NCBI GenBank assembly: GCA_019752635.1
Contig: JAIELX010000072.1
Coordinates: forward strand, 82,440 to 146,439
Direction of reading: 5' to 3'
Source: Candidatus Obscuribacterales bacterium
Lineage (GTDB): Bacteria; Cyanobacteriota; Vampirovibrionia; Obscuribacterales; Obscuribacteraceae
Length of the DNA stretch: 64,000 nt
In this document: positions 26,165 to 35,337 of the stretch, piece after piece
How the letters are laid out: each line of letters starts with the position of its first letter
Numbering within the stretch: the stretch's first letter is position 1
The notes under the pieces: model-generated
The model's input: only the letters and a program-made list of their open reading frames with translations
Database searches by the model: none
Told to the model about the DNA's origin: nothing
Program-made: the position numbers and the translations under genes

Positions 26165-29052
26165 TGGTGGAAAAGCCGGCTAGCGCAAATAGACTTGGCG
26201 AACGGCTTGCCGCCCTTGTTCGCTCGCCTTTCTTTGCGCCCGGTTGCCTGGTTGCCCTCTTTATCGCCGTTTTCCATAAACCACTGCTGCTCGGTAAATG
26301 TATCTCGCGCATTGGTGAATCAGCACTGAAGGATGGCGCGTTTAGGGCTGATACCCTGCCGCCGCCATTGTTTCCCGATTTTGATCCCTGCTTGTATCTC
26401 TGGTATATGCCGGTGCGCGACTTCCTCAAGGGAAGCATCATGCAGGGCAAGCTTCCGTTCTGGAATCCGTACAGATCCTTCGGCTATCCGGAGTTTTCGC
26501 ACCCGAGCCAGTCCTTCTTCAATCCTGTACTCCTGCCATCACCTGTATCGCAAGAGTATCTTTACTGCGCAATGTTGATTCTGCAAACGCTGCTCGGTGC
26601 CCTGGGCACCTGGTTCGTTTGCAGAAAACTACGACTGAATCAGTGGGCTAGCTTCTGGGCGGCAACGGCATTCGGCCTGAGTTGCCGCATGCTTGGTGGC
26701 TTGGAGTTGGCACTCTTTGATTGTATGGTGCCGTTCATTTTTCTGAGTATTCTGCACCTTATTGAGGTGTTTCGTCATGGCGGGACTGGCGACAAAGCTC
26801 GACCTGTCGCAACGTTACCCAAAGTACTATTGGTAACTTGTCTATGGGCGTACGGCTTCTTGTCCATGCACTTGGAAGTTTATGTCATTAGTTTGTTCGC
26901 GACGCTCGCCTGTTTCGGCGCAGATGTGCCGCTGTCAAAGTGGCTTGGGAAGCGCAAGGATCAGCCGGGAATAATTCGCTATTTGCTACTGGTAGCGGGT
27001 GCCGGCATCTTGGCGTTGACGGTGGTGGCACCGGTTTTGGTGCCAATGTTGAAGCATTTGGGAGCGTGTGATTTTTACAAGGCTGGAATGGCAGCCGGTG
27101 TTGATGCGAAGTTCCCGGAGTTCTTGAAGGATGCACTTGGTTGGAAAGGGTGTGATGCCGCTCCACTGCGTTCGATATTCGCTGGGACCGCTACGTTTCT
27201 TCTATTGCCGGTCGCATTCGTGCTTCGGTGGCGACCGGAAGTACGCGTGATGGGCGGGCTGGTTTTCTTGACCATGATGTGGGCGTATCCGACAGTCTGG
27301 TTGGCTGACTTGATTTCGCATCCACCATTTTCATGGTTGGCTCCGCAGTACTTCTTGCCGATAGGAGTGATGAGCGTTGCTGTTCTATCTGCTTGCGGGC
27401 TCAACGCTCTCACGCGGTTGGAGGGGCGTCATCAGCGAACTTTTGGAACTATCCTCGTTGTGCTTGGTCCTGTGATTGCCGTAGCGGTGTGTGCGCTGTT
27501 CGGCGCGACTGTCTCATTGAAGACCTCGTCACTTCTTATTCCAGGCATCAGTATTGTGTTGTTCATCGCCTGCATATGGAGCAGTGGACGTTTCCGCGCG
27601 GTAATTCTGACCGCACTCATAGGAATCAACGTCGCGACTCTAGTGAATGTTGATCGCAAAATCGTTCGAACCCAACCTCACATAGCACAAGCATTGCAAC
27701 TGCCGGAAACATTGCGTCCGTTAATGAACACTTCGGATCGAGTTGTAGTTTGCGGTATCAATTACTTGCTGCCGAATATTTCGACGCTCTTCCGCATCAA
27801 TGAAATCAATATTGCTGATCCTATGGCTCCGCGTGGCTATAACGATTTCCTTCAGCTGTTGGGAGCGACCAAGCTTGACGGATTCCATTTGAATTTTTCA
27901 CGCTTTCCCGCGAAAGTAATTAAGCTGAGTGGGGCGCGATACCTTACTGCTCGCGGACCCATTGTTCCTGAAGACTATTTTGAGAAGTGCGCCGCAACCG
28001 GCGGCACCGAACAGCTTGGAGAAAGAGGCTTGCTGGCAGGGCTGCGCGCGACCGGCGGATGGCTTCAAATTGATCGACCGAACAAGCAGCTTTTTGGCCG
28101 AATCGATCTTCGAATCCATCCATTACTTTGCAGCTACGCGTCTCCGCGTTTTTCAGTGGCTCTCCTGGACTCCAGTGGACGAGTTCTTGATACCATGCCT
28201 GCTGACTGGTCGGGCGAAATGCCGCAACAGCGTCCAGCGGCCAGCACTCTAACTTTCGCTCTGGCGCTTCCTGATGACTGTGTGTCGCCTAAACTTGCCA
28301 TTAAAGTAGACAACCAATGGACCGGAACGTGTTTGGCTAGTGGCTCGAAGAACCACAGCATCGGCGGTGACTGGAGTGTTGTATGCGACGCGGTGAAGAC
28401 CGAGCAGGCCGATACTACACCGCAAGCAAAGTCGTGGTTGACCTTGAAGTCAGCAGCGGCTTCGGGGGGGCATCGGCTCTATGAGATTCTGGAACCTGTG
28501 CCGCCGATGTATTTTGTGAGCAACGGTTGCTTTGCTGATCGCAAGGGTGCCAGCGAGATTCTGGCCAGCGACGTGTTTGACCCGCACCAGAGTTGTGTGC
28601 TGGAGATCGGTGAAGACACCGAAGCTGTGCCTCCGAGTGTCGCACCAGGCGAGTTGATGACGGATATCGCGCACAAGTGTGAGTGGAAAGCGATATCTAA
28701 TCGTGATTTTGAAGCGCGCGTCGAGTGTTCTTCGCCAGGATATGTTGTGCTGAATCAGGCTTTCTTTCCGGGATGGAGTGCCAAGATAGATGGTGTTCCC
28801 GCAAAGATCTTCAGAGCCAATGCTATGTTTCAGGCGGTTGCCGTGCCAGCGGGCAGTCACACTGTAGGCTTCAGCTTTGTGCCATCCGGTCTTGCGCCCG
28901 GGCTATCGGTCTTTGGCGGAGGCGCACTGTTTATGCTGGCGTTGCTTGTGCGCGATAGGCGTCGCAGAAAGTCTTTGCCGATGGGTGGTTCGACGAGTTC
29001 TTCGCCGAAGGAAGTTCTGGTAGGCGGCAGTTACTATGATAGACACAATTGA
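26164..29052 (+). CDS. YfhO-like multi-pass membrane protein (GT-C superfamily)
   Basis: The product is 962 residues with about a dozen predicted helices in the first 500 residues, then a soluble beta-rich region and a last helix near residue 930. The C-terminal segment (AFFPGWSAKIDG, then PAGSHTVGFSF) is the hallmark of YfhO proteins, which are linked to glycosylation of teichoic acids and other surface polymers. The start codon ATG overlaps the previous stop by one base (TGATG); GTG at 26161 is an alternative one codon earlier. It is the third giant membrane protein of this operon. Its donor and acceptor cannot be predicted. Confidence 0.85.
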   Translation: MVEKPASANRLGERLAALVRSPFFAPGCLVALFIAVFHKPLLLGKCISRIGESALKDGAFRADTLPPPLFPDFDPCLYLWYMPVRDFLKGSIMQGKLPFWNPYRSFGYPEFSHPSQSFFNPVLLPSPVSQEYLYCAMLILQTLLGALGTWFVCRKLRLNQWASFWAATAFGLSCRMLGGLELALFDCMVPFIFLSILHLIEVFRHGGTGDKARPVATLPKVLLVTCLWAYGFLSMHLEVYVISLFATLACFGADVPLSKWLGKRKDQPGIIRYLLLVAGAGILALTVVAPVLVPMLKHLGACDFYKAGMAAGVDAKFPEFLKDALGWKGCDAAPLRSIFAGTATFLLLPVAFVLRWRPEVRVMGGLVFLTMMWAYPTVWLADLISHPPFSWLAPQYFLPIGVMSVAVLSACGLNALTRLEGRHQRTFGTILVVLGPVIAVAVCALFGATVSLKTSSLLIPGISIVLFIACIWSSGRFRAVILTALIGINVATLVNVDRKIVRTQPHIAQALQLPETLRPLMNTSDRVVVCGINYLLPNISTLFRINEINIADPMAPRGYNDFLQLLGATKLDGFHLNFSRFPAKVIKLSGARYLTARGPIVPEDYFEKCAATGGTEQLGERGLLAGLRATGGWLQIDRPNKQLFGRIDLRIHPLLCSYASPRFSVALLDSSGRVLDTMPADWSGEMPQQRPAASTLTFALALPDDCVSPKLAIKVDNQWTGTCLASGSKNHSIGGDWSVVCDAVKTEQADTTPQAKSWLTLKSAAASGGHRLYEILEPVPPMYFVSNGCFADRKGASEILASDVFDPHQSCVLEIGEDTEAVPPSVAPGELMTDIAHKCEWKAISNRDFEARVECSSPGYVVLNQAFFPGWSAKIDGVPAKIFRANAMFQAVAVPAGSHTVGFSFVPSGLAPGLSVFGGGALFMLALLVRDRRRRKSLPMGGSTSSSPKEVLVGGSYYDRHN

Positions 29053-29065
29053 AGGTAGGAATAAT

Positions 29066-29224
29066 ATGAAGGACAACGATTGCTGTGATAACAAGACTCC
29101 CCGCTCGATCTTTCCGTTGCTGTTCCTTGCATTTGTGCTGATTAGTTGCGGCTGGGGAATTTATGAAATGAGCACGGCGGACAAATTGGCGACTGCCAGT
29201 TCCGGCCAGGGTACTCTGAAATAG
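29066..29224 (+). CDS. Small single-helix membrane peptide (52 aa)
   Basis: It starts at ATG 29066 with AGGA six bases upstream. The N-terminus is charged and has a Cys-Cys pair (NDCCDN), followed by one strongly hydrophobic helix (IFPLLFLAFVLISCGWGIY, about residues 15-33) and a short polar tail. It begins 13 bases after the YfhO-like gene on the same strand, so it is likely the last gene of that operon. A small helix of this type may stabilise a larger membrane enzyme. An in-frame ATG at 29036, inside the previous gene, is less likely. Confidence 0.6.
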   Translation: MKDNDCCDNKTPRSIFPLLFLAFVLISCGWGIYEMSTADKLATASSGQGTLK

Positions 29225-29297
29225 TTAACGATGCCAAGCCTTTTGCTTCCCGCGAATCTCGGGCGCGCCGTCTGAGAATGCGAAGCGAGTCGTTGCT

Positions 29298-30080
29298 CTA
29301 CACTCCGGATCGGTCGCGTTCTTGAAGTAGTTGGCTGACAATGCTGACTGCGATTTCGCCGGGGTGATTGCTGCCCAGCGAGAGGCCCATCGGGCAGTAG
29401 AACGCTGTCTGACATTCCTCCGGGAGCCCGGCTTTCTCTATATCTTGGCGCAAGCGGATCGCTTTTGCTTCGCTTCCGATCACTCCGAGGTAGGGGAATT
29501 CGCGCGAGCGCAGAATCTCCGTGAGGATGGGGCTATCAGTTGAATGCCCCATTGTGATAAGCAGAACGAAGGCATCGTCCGCGATTTTGTCTACGAACGA
29601 AGGCATGTTCGGCTCCAGCACCTTGGTGAGCTTGGCGGAGTCGGGTAGCTTATCCAGCCATTCTTGCCGGGGATCGATGCAAGTAATCGAGCACTCCAAC
29701 GTCATCAGTAAGTTGATAACGGCATTGGCGACGTGACCCGCACCAAAGACAACGATGCGCCATGTTTTAGCAATATGCGTTTCGAAGTAAAGTTTGACCA
29801 TTCCGCCGCAGGTCATACCCGTATCTCTTTGTAAGCTCCAGTTGACGAAGTGGTGGGCTTGTTTTCCCTGCGATTCCGCCAGTAGGCGCAATGATTCATC
29901 TATCGCCTTCTTCTCTAGCTTGCCACCACCAACAGTGCCGTAGTGCCAGCCGTCCCGGGTTACTATCATTTTTGTGCCTGTTTCGCCTGGCACGCTGCCG
30001 GTGCTGTCAACTACAATCACCGAAACAAAAGGCGTCGCAGAGGCGAGCAGTTCATTTACTTTGGCGTAGTAGTCACTCAC
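29298..30080 (-). CDS. xdhC: XdhC family molybdenum-cofactor chaperone
   Basis: The product is 260 residues. XdhC proteins bind molybdenum cofactor, support its sulphuration and insert it into xanthine dehydrogenase. The N-terminal domain shows TGSVPGETGTKMIV, YGTVGGGKLE and DTGMTCGG with the conserved Cys. The C-terminal Rossmann domain has VVFGAGHVA, followed by FVLLITMGHSTD. It begins with GTG 12 bases after the xdhB stop and is the last gene of the xdhA-xdhB-xdhC unit. Convergence with the GT-C operon leaves a 73-bp gap with no clear terminator hairpin. Confidence 0.92.
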   Translation of the reverse strand: MSDYYAKVNELLASATPFVSVIVVDSTGSVPGETGTKMIVTRDGWHYGTVGGGKLEKKAIDESLRLLAESQGKQAHHFVNWSLQRDTGMTCGGMVKLYFETHIAKTWRIVVFGAGHVANAVINLLMTLECSITCIDPRQEWLDKLPDSAKLTKVLEPNMPSFVDKIADDAFVLLITMGHSTDSPILTEILRSREFPYLGVIGSEAKAIRLRQDIEKAGLPEECQTAFYCPMGLSLGSNHPGEIAVSIVSQLLQERDRSGV

Positions 30081-30092
30081 GGTGGAGGTCTC

Positions 30093-32495
30093 TTACCCGG
30101 GGTGTTTGACTTTGACCGTCTTCTTTGCGCATTCAATCTGGCTCAAGGTCTTTCTGGTCTTGCCATTAAGTGCGCCCGTCTGTAGCTCCGCGAGCCGCAT
30201 CACAATCTCTTCATTGCTTGCCGGTAGTTTCAGTTCCGGTATCTGCCCCGGAGCCGCATAGCGCAGTGCATTCTTAACCGCTGCCCACGCAGCAATTCCG
30301 AGTAGAAGCGGTGGTTCGCCGAAGGCTTTGCTTCCTTTAATATTGACCGGGTTTTGACGATCGAGCCAGGCAACGTTCAGTATTGCGGGAGTGTCTTGAA
30401 TGTTTGGAATTTTGTAAGTCGTAGGAGAGTGGCTGAGAAGAAGTCCTTCCGAGCTGTAGCGCAGGTCTTCCGTGGTGACCCAGCCCATGCCCTGGATGAA
30501 GGCTCCGATGATTTGTCCGCGAGCTATTCCAGGGTTGATCGGCGTGCCGATGTCCATTAGCAAATCGGCACGGTCGACTGTGAGATCGCCGGTGAAGCGA
30601 TCGATCGTGACTTCGCAGACTGAACCACCAGTGGTGAAGTACTTGAAAGGGTTCCCTGCTGCTAACTTTTCCGGACCTGCTTCCCAGGTCCAGTCGATGC
30701 CCTGTGTCGCATAGAAGCCGCGCTCGCCCATGCTGACTCTGCTCAAGTAGCATTGCTTCACGAGTTCTTTGAAGGTGATTCTGGTTTTTGGTCTTCGCGT
30801 GTCAAAAATCTCGCCGTTCTCAAACACTATCGTCGTAGGCGAAGGCAGTAGATCAATCTCTTTAGATGCTAGAAATACAGCCGCAACTTCTATCATGCGA
30901 GCTTTTATGATTTCGCAGGCATTCACTGCCGCACTGCCGTTTAAATCTGTTCCGCTGGAAGCTGCCGTAGCGGATGTATTGTTGTTCTTCTCTGTCGACG
31001 TAGGCATCATGATGACGCAATCAGCATCGAGATCGAATACACCGGCCACCAATTGTTTTATGCTGGTGTTTACGCCTTGTCCCATTTCCGTAGCGCCGGT
31101 GGAGCACTGAATCGTGCCATCCAGATAGATGTTGACCAGCGCATTAGCTTGATTCAAAAATTTGGTGTTGAACGAAATGCCGAACTTTACTAGAGTGAAT
31201 GCGAGGCCTTTTAGATGAGTTTGCGATTGGGCGTTGAATTGGCTAATTTCTTCGCGGCGGCGTCTGTACTCAGAAGTTTCTTCCAACTGCCGCACGATGT
31301 CTGGCAAGCTATTTTCGGAAATAACTTGTCCGTACGGAGTGACATTGTTTTCTTCCATGCCATACAAGTTGATCTTGCGAATATCGAGCGCGTCTTTGTT
31401 TAGGTACGTTGCTATTTCTTCAATAATGTTCTCTATGGTCACAACGCCTTGCGGTCCGCCAAAGCCCCTAAATGCGGTATTGGGCGGAAGATGTGTCTTG
31501 CAAACCCTTCCGATTATCTCCACGTCGGGAATGTAGTAAGCATTATCGGAGTGCGTCATGGCCCTGGCCATAACTGCCGTTGAGAGATCTGCCGCTGCGC
31601 CGCCATCAGAGAAAAGATTGAGCTTGAGTGCGGTTATCCGGCCTTCCGATGTGAATCCCACTTTGTAATCGTTCTGGAACGGGTGTCGTTTACCGGTGAC
31701 CTGCATATCGTGGTCTTTGTTGTAGATGATTCGTGCGGCGCGCTTCAATTTGTGGGCAACCAACGCTGCCATGGCTGCCGGATGAGTCGCCTGGCTCTCT
31801 TTTCCTCCGAATCCTCCGCCCATGCGCTTACAAATGATCACGACCTGGTTCATGTTCAGACCGAGAATGTGCGCGATTACCTCTTGAAGCTCCGTGGGGT
31901 GTTGCGTCGAGGAGTGTACGACTATCTGGTCGTTTTCGCCGGGATAAACAATGGCTGCTTGGGACTCGAGATAGAAGTGATCTTGCCCTTGATTGAAAAA
32001 TCTTCCCTCGATTACGTGATCCGCCTTACTCATTGCCTCATCGGCATTGCCGCGCTTGATTCGACGCGGAGGACCGATAAATAAGTCTTTCTCCTTAGCG
32101 GCGTCTATTGTCAGAATATTTTCCAGCGGTGTGTAAAGGACTTCGATTGCCTTGCGCGCCTCGGCGATTGCTTTCATGCTTTCGGCGGCAATCACCACGA
32201 GCGGATGGCCCATGAATTCGATCTCTTCTTCTACTAGCAGAACTTCGTCGTGAAGGATGGGGCCGAATCTGTTTTCACCAGGAATATCCTTGTGGGTATA
32301 AAGGGCTACCACTCCGGGAACCTTACGCGCTTCGTCCAGCGCCAGTTGCTCGACGCGAGCGTGTGAGACCGGCGCGTAGAAGAAGTCGACATAGAGCTCG
32401 CCGCGCATTGGCGGAACGTCATCCAAATAGGTTGACCGTCCCGAGACATGTCCTTTCGCTGAGTCGTGCGGAATATTCTTGCCTATTGCCGACAT
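30093..32495 (-). CDS. xdhB: Xanthine dehydrogenase, molybdopterin-binding subunit
   Basis: The 800-residue large subunit oxidises hypoxanthine and xanthine to urate at a molybdenum centre. Motifs seen include RMGGGFGGKES for cofactor binding, FRGFGGPQG with the substrate-orienting Arg, GATEMGQGVNT, and KAFGEPPLLLG with the catalytic Glu near the C-terminus. The length suits the bacterial B subunit. ATG 32495 has AGGGAGA upstream and lies inside the last codons of xdhA, a 13-bp overlap. The dehydrogenase form is inferred because the partner carries NAD-type FAD motifs; hydroxylation of another purine or N-heterocycle is possible. Confidence 0.93.
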   Translation of the reverse strand: MSAIGKNIPHDSAKGHVSGRSTYLDDVPPMRGELYVDFFYAPVSHARVEQLALDEARKVPGVVALYTHKDIPGENRFGPILHDEVLLVEEEIEFMGHPLVVIAAESMKAIAEARKAIEVLYTPLENILTIDAAKEKDLFIGPPRRIKRGNADEAMSKADHVIEGRFFNQGQDHFYLESQAAIVYPGENDQIVVHSSTQHPTELQEVIAHILGLNMNQVVIICKRMGGGFGGKESQATHPAAMAALVAHKLKRAARIIYNKDHDMQVTGKRHPFQNDYKVGFTSEGRITALKLNLFSDGGAAADLSTAVMARAMTHSDNAYYIPDVEIIGRVCKTHLPPNTAFRGFGGPQGVVTIENIIEEIATYLNKDALDIRKINLYGMEENNVTPYGQVISENSLPDIVRQLEETSEYRRRREEISQFNAQSQTHLKGLAFTLVKFGISFNTKFLNQANALVNIYLDGTIQCSTGATEMGQGVNTSIKQLVAGVFDLDADCVIMMPTSTEKNNNTSATAASSGTDLNGSAAVNACEIIKARMIEVAAVFLASKEIDLLPSPTTIVFENGEIFDTRRPKTRITFKELVKQCYLSRVSMGERGFYATQGIDWTWEAGPEKLAAGNPFKYFTTGGSVCEVTIDRFTGDLTVDRADLLMDIGTPINPGIARGQIIGAFIQGMGWVTTEDLRYSSEGLLLSHSPTTYKIPNIQDTPAILNVAWLDRQNPVNIKGSKAFGEPPLLLGIAAWAAVKNALRYAAPGQIPELKLPASNEEIVMRLAELQTGALNGKTRKTLSQIECAKKTVKVKHPG

Positions 32496-33928
32496 GCCGG
32501 TGTTCTCCCTGCCTGATTGACTTCATGAAAGAATTTGAGAAGAATGTTGCGTCCGAGCTGATTGCGAAATTCCTTGGAGCCGCGTACATCCGAAATCGGT
32601 GTGATTTCGTCTAATGCGACTTTGCCGGCCAAATGCATTGTTTCCAGAGTGAATGGCTTGCCTTTGAGAAATTTTTCCAGTTCCGGCATTCTTTTCACTA
32701 CTGCGGCAACTCCGCCGTACGCTACGGCGACATCGGATATGGTGCCACCATCGAGAGAAACTCTGAAGGCCGCAGTAAATGCAGAGATATCCAAGTGCTT
32801 GCGTTTTGAAACTTTGTAGAGTTTCAAAACCTCGTTGGCTGCGGGCAGCTGAAAGACTATTCTGTGTATGAGTTCGTTCGACTGCATATCGCACTTCTTG
32901 TAGCCCTGGTAGAACTCAGTGATTTTTACGCGTCGCTTGCCGCCGGTACTTATCAATTCTAGTTCCGCGTCAAGAACGAACATTGCCGGGGGCGTATCTG
33001 CAATTGGGGAAGCGTTTGCAATATTGCCGGCAAGCGTACCTGCATTGCGTATTTGAGGCGAACCAAATAGCCACAGCAGGTGATGCAACTGTGGCAGCTT
33101 TTCCCGAAGAAAGTCTTCCATCTTCGCCAGAGTGACCGAACCGCCGACCGAAAGCATGTCACCGTCGATAGTGATTTCGTTCATGCCTTGTAGTCGGCTG
33201 AGGCTCAACACGTTTTGCGGATCGAAACCACGCTTATTTATGTTAACGCATACATCGGTTCCACCGGCAACAATGGTTGCCTCCGGCCACTTTGCACGGT
33301 AGGCGACCGCTTGTTCAACATTGACGGGAATGTACACTCGATGTTTGCCGTGCACGAATTCAACTTCGGATTGGTTTGCCGCGAGCAATTCGTTGCGGAT
33401 CGATTCCGGCGGATACAACTCACGAAGACGTGTAATTTCTTCTACCGGTACGTTCAGTCCTGCGTCGATAATCGGTTGATAACCCGTGCAGCGGCAGAGA
33501 TTGCCGGTCAAAGCGTCTTTGATTGCTTGCGGGCAAGGACTCGGTTCGCGGTCATACAATTCGCACATGGCAACGACGAATCCGGGGGTACAGAATCCGC
33601 ACTGGGTGCCATGACAATCCACCATGGATTGTTGTACTGGATTTAGATCGCCGTTCGGTTGTGTCAGACCTTCGACCGTTATGATGTGTGCACCGTCGAG
33701 TTGGTACAGGTATTGAATGCAAGAATTGAGGGTGCGGTAATTGATGTCGTCGCCTTGCAGCCGTCCAACCAAAACAGAGCAGGCTCCGCAGTCGCCTTCT
33801 TCGCATACGACCTTGGTACCGGTAGCGAACGCTATATAGCGCAAGTAGCTGGAAAGTGGCATTAAAGCTTGCTCTCCGGCAACCTTATGCTGTTTGCCGT
33901 TAACGTAAAAAAGTAAGTAGTCTCTCAT
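32483..33928 (-). CDS. xdhA: Xanthine dehydrogenase, iron-sulphur and FAD subunit
   Basis: This subunit of about 481 residues passes electrons from the molybdenum centre to NAD. The ferredoxin-like 2Fe-2S domain has CEEGDCGAC. The second 2Fe-2S domain has CGFCTPGF and LCRCTGY. The FAD domain follows with IVAGGTDVCV and AGTLAGNIANASP, and a CO-dehydrogenase flavoprotein C-terminal domain ends the chain. The ATG at 33928 is preferred since the conserved domain starts there; the frame is open back to an ATG at 33982, adding 18 unconserved residues. It is the first gene of the operon. A weak -10-like TATAGT lies around position 33990 on this strand. Confidence 0.93.
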   Translation of the reverse strand: MRDYLLFYVNGKQHKVAGEQALMPLSSYLRYIAFATGTKVVCEEGDCGACSVLVGRLQGDDINYRTLNSCIQYLYQLDGAHIITVEGLTQPNGDLNPVQQSMVDCHGTQCGFCTPGFVVAMCELYDREPSPCPQAIKDALTGNLCRCTGYQPIIDAGLNVPVEEITRLRELYPPESIRNELLAANQSEVEFVHGKHRVYIPVNVEQAVAYRAKWPEATIVAGGTDVCVNINKRGFDPQNVLSLSRLQGMNEITIDGDMLSVGGSVTLAKMEDFLREKLPQLHHLLWLFGSPQIRNAGTLAGNIANASPIADTPPAMFVLDAELELISTGGKRRVKITEFYQGYKKCDMQSNELIHRIVFQLPAANEVLKLYKVSKRKHLDISAFTAAFRVSLDGGTISDVAVAYGGVAAVVKRMPELEKFLKGKPFTLETMHLAGKVALDEITPISDVRGSKEFRNQLGRNILLKFFHEVNQAGRTPACRQ

Positions 33929-34153
33929 TTCCGGTCCACTCTGGTTCCACTCGACCGTTAGTCCGTGCATATCATAAGGCATCGTAAACTATATGTGTTG
34001 TATCCAGAGGCAATTTCCACCGACGAATCGGATGGTCTGCGGGCTCCAGGGTGGAGCGGATGCGGGATTTAGTCGGTTCTCGCATGCACAATACTCCCTA
34101 CTCGGTGGGCTCTAGAACGATTCAAAGCTGTTCGCAGTTGGTTTGCCGAGATT

Positions 34154-35203
34154 TTATTCAGTCTCGTATTTGGCGGTTTTCGCTTGCCTTTCTGCACTCT
34201 CTTTCTTTCGGTTCAGCGTGTCAAAATCAAACGAATTGCTCGCGAGGTGCTTTAGCATGTCGGCAGCTTCAGTATATTGCCGTGCCGCTTGAGCGAACAA
34301 TGCAACTGCTTGTGCGTTGCGGCTCGTTTTGAAGCAATGATGTCCCCATTCCAAATAGAGGTCACCCATTTCGACTTTCGCTTCCGCCGCTCCCACAGAC
34401 TGGTGTCCTTGAGAGGTTTCACGAATATTCAAAACCGTTGCAAGACATTTCTCTGCAGCGGGATAGTCTCTTTCAAATTGAAACCCTTTGGCAAGCATGG
34501 AATAGGGTTTCACCAGACCGGGAGAAATGCTTCCCATGTATGGCTTCATCAGATCAATATAGTTGGTGCATTGATGTATAGCCGCAGTGGCATCATATTT
34601 GTCAAATTCGGACAGCGGTTTGTCGAATCGAAGCAAGAAGGGGTAGGTGAGGACCTGACCGCATCCGAAATTGATTGCATTTTCGGGCGACATGTTTGTT
34701 AGCTTGACGGCTACCTTGCGCGCTGCGGAAAACTCTTGTTCATCCTCAAATACCCACTTGAGCCTGGTCAAACAGCTTAGGTACTGATCGGAGGTGGTAC
34801 CGTAGAGAGCCTTTGCGTTGGTGCCGGCTTCGAAAAACAGAGAGTGTGCCTTGGGAAGGTTCTTTTGACGATAGGCATAATTTGCTTTTGCAAAGGTGTC
34901 CGTCCAGCTATATTCCTGATACCGACGAACCAAAACGGGGTAGAAGAGGCAGGCTAAGAGTACTCCGTAGATCAGCATCAAACTAGGCGCGTAACGCAAT
35001 TCGCCGCTATCGAGGCAAGGGGCCCGGTTTGGCGAATTACTCGAAATGGTGCTGCCATCTGCGTTTAGATTTTCGCTACTCTTTGGGCAAGGTGCGACCT
35101 TTGTAGCGTCGCTTCCCTCATCCGGTGCCTCAGGTAGTGCATCATTGATCACGAGCTTTGGCTGCACTGTACTGTCGTTCCGTAGCTTTCTCTTGCGGAT
35201 CAT
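34154..35203 (-). CDS. Membrane-anchored TPR-like protein
   Basis: The product is 349 residues. The first 70 residues are polar and disordered-looking, then one helix (LMLIYGVLLACLFYPVLV, about residues 74-91) crosses the membrane. The rest is helical with degenerate TPR units, for example KANYAYRQKNLPKAHSLFFEAG and the later segment with ALFAQAARQYTEAA. This should act as a protein-binding scaffold outside or inside the membrane. GGAGG lies 14 bases before the ATG, farther than usual. No function can be assigned. The 225-bp gap between its stop and xdhA shows nothing clear. Confidence 0.7.
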   Translation of the reverse strand: MIRKRKLRNDSTVQPKLVINDALPEAPDEGSDATKVAPCPKSSENLNADGSTISSNSPNRAPCLDSGELRYAPSLMLIYGVLLACLFYPVLVRRYQEYSWTDTFAKANYAYRQKNLPKAHSLFFEAGTNAKALYGTTSDQYLSCLTRLKWVFEDEQEFSAARKVAVKLTNMSPENAINFGCGQVLTYPFLLRFDKPLSEFDKYDATAAIHQCTNYIDLMKPYMGSISPGLVKPYSMLAKGFQFERDYPAAEKCLATVLNIRETSQGHQSVGAAEAKVEMGDLYLEWGHHCFKTSRNAQAVALFAQAARQYTEAADMLKHLASNSFDFDTLNRKKESAERQAKTAKYETE

Positions 35204-35337
35204 GGCAATCGTGGCTACCTCCGCACCAGTAACTTTTTCCTGAGTTAACAGGTTCTGTCGGTGCTAGCACTATATTCCCGGAAGAAGCCTCGTTTTTCAT
35301 CACACATAGGCATAAAATCCGCTGAAAGCGATCAGTG

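Noticed and set aside
33929..33982. 18-residue N-terminal extension of xdhA
   Set aside because: The conserved ferredoxin domain begins at the ATG at 33928 and the farther ATG has no ribosome-binding site. It remains possible.
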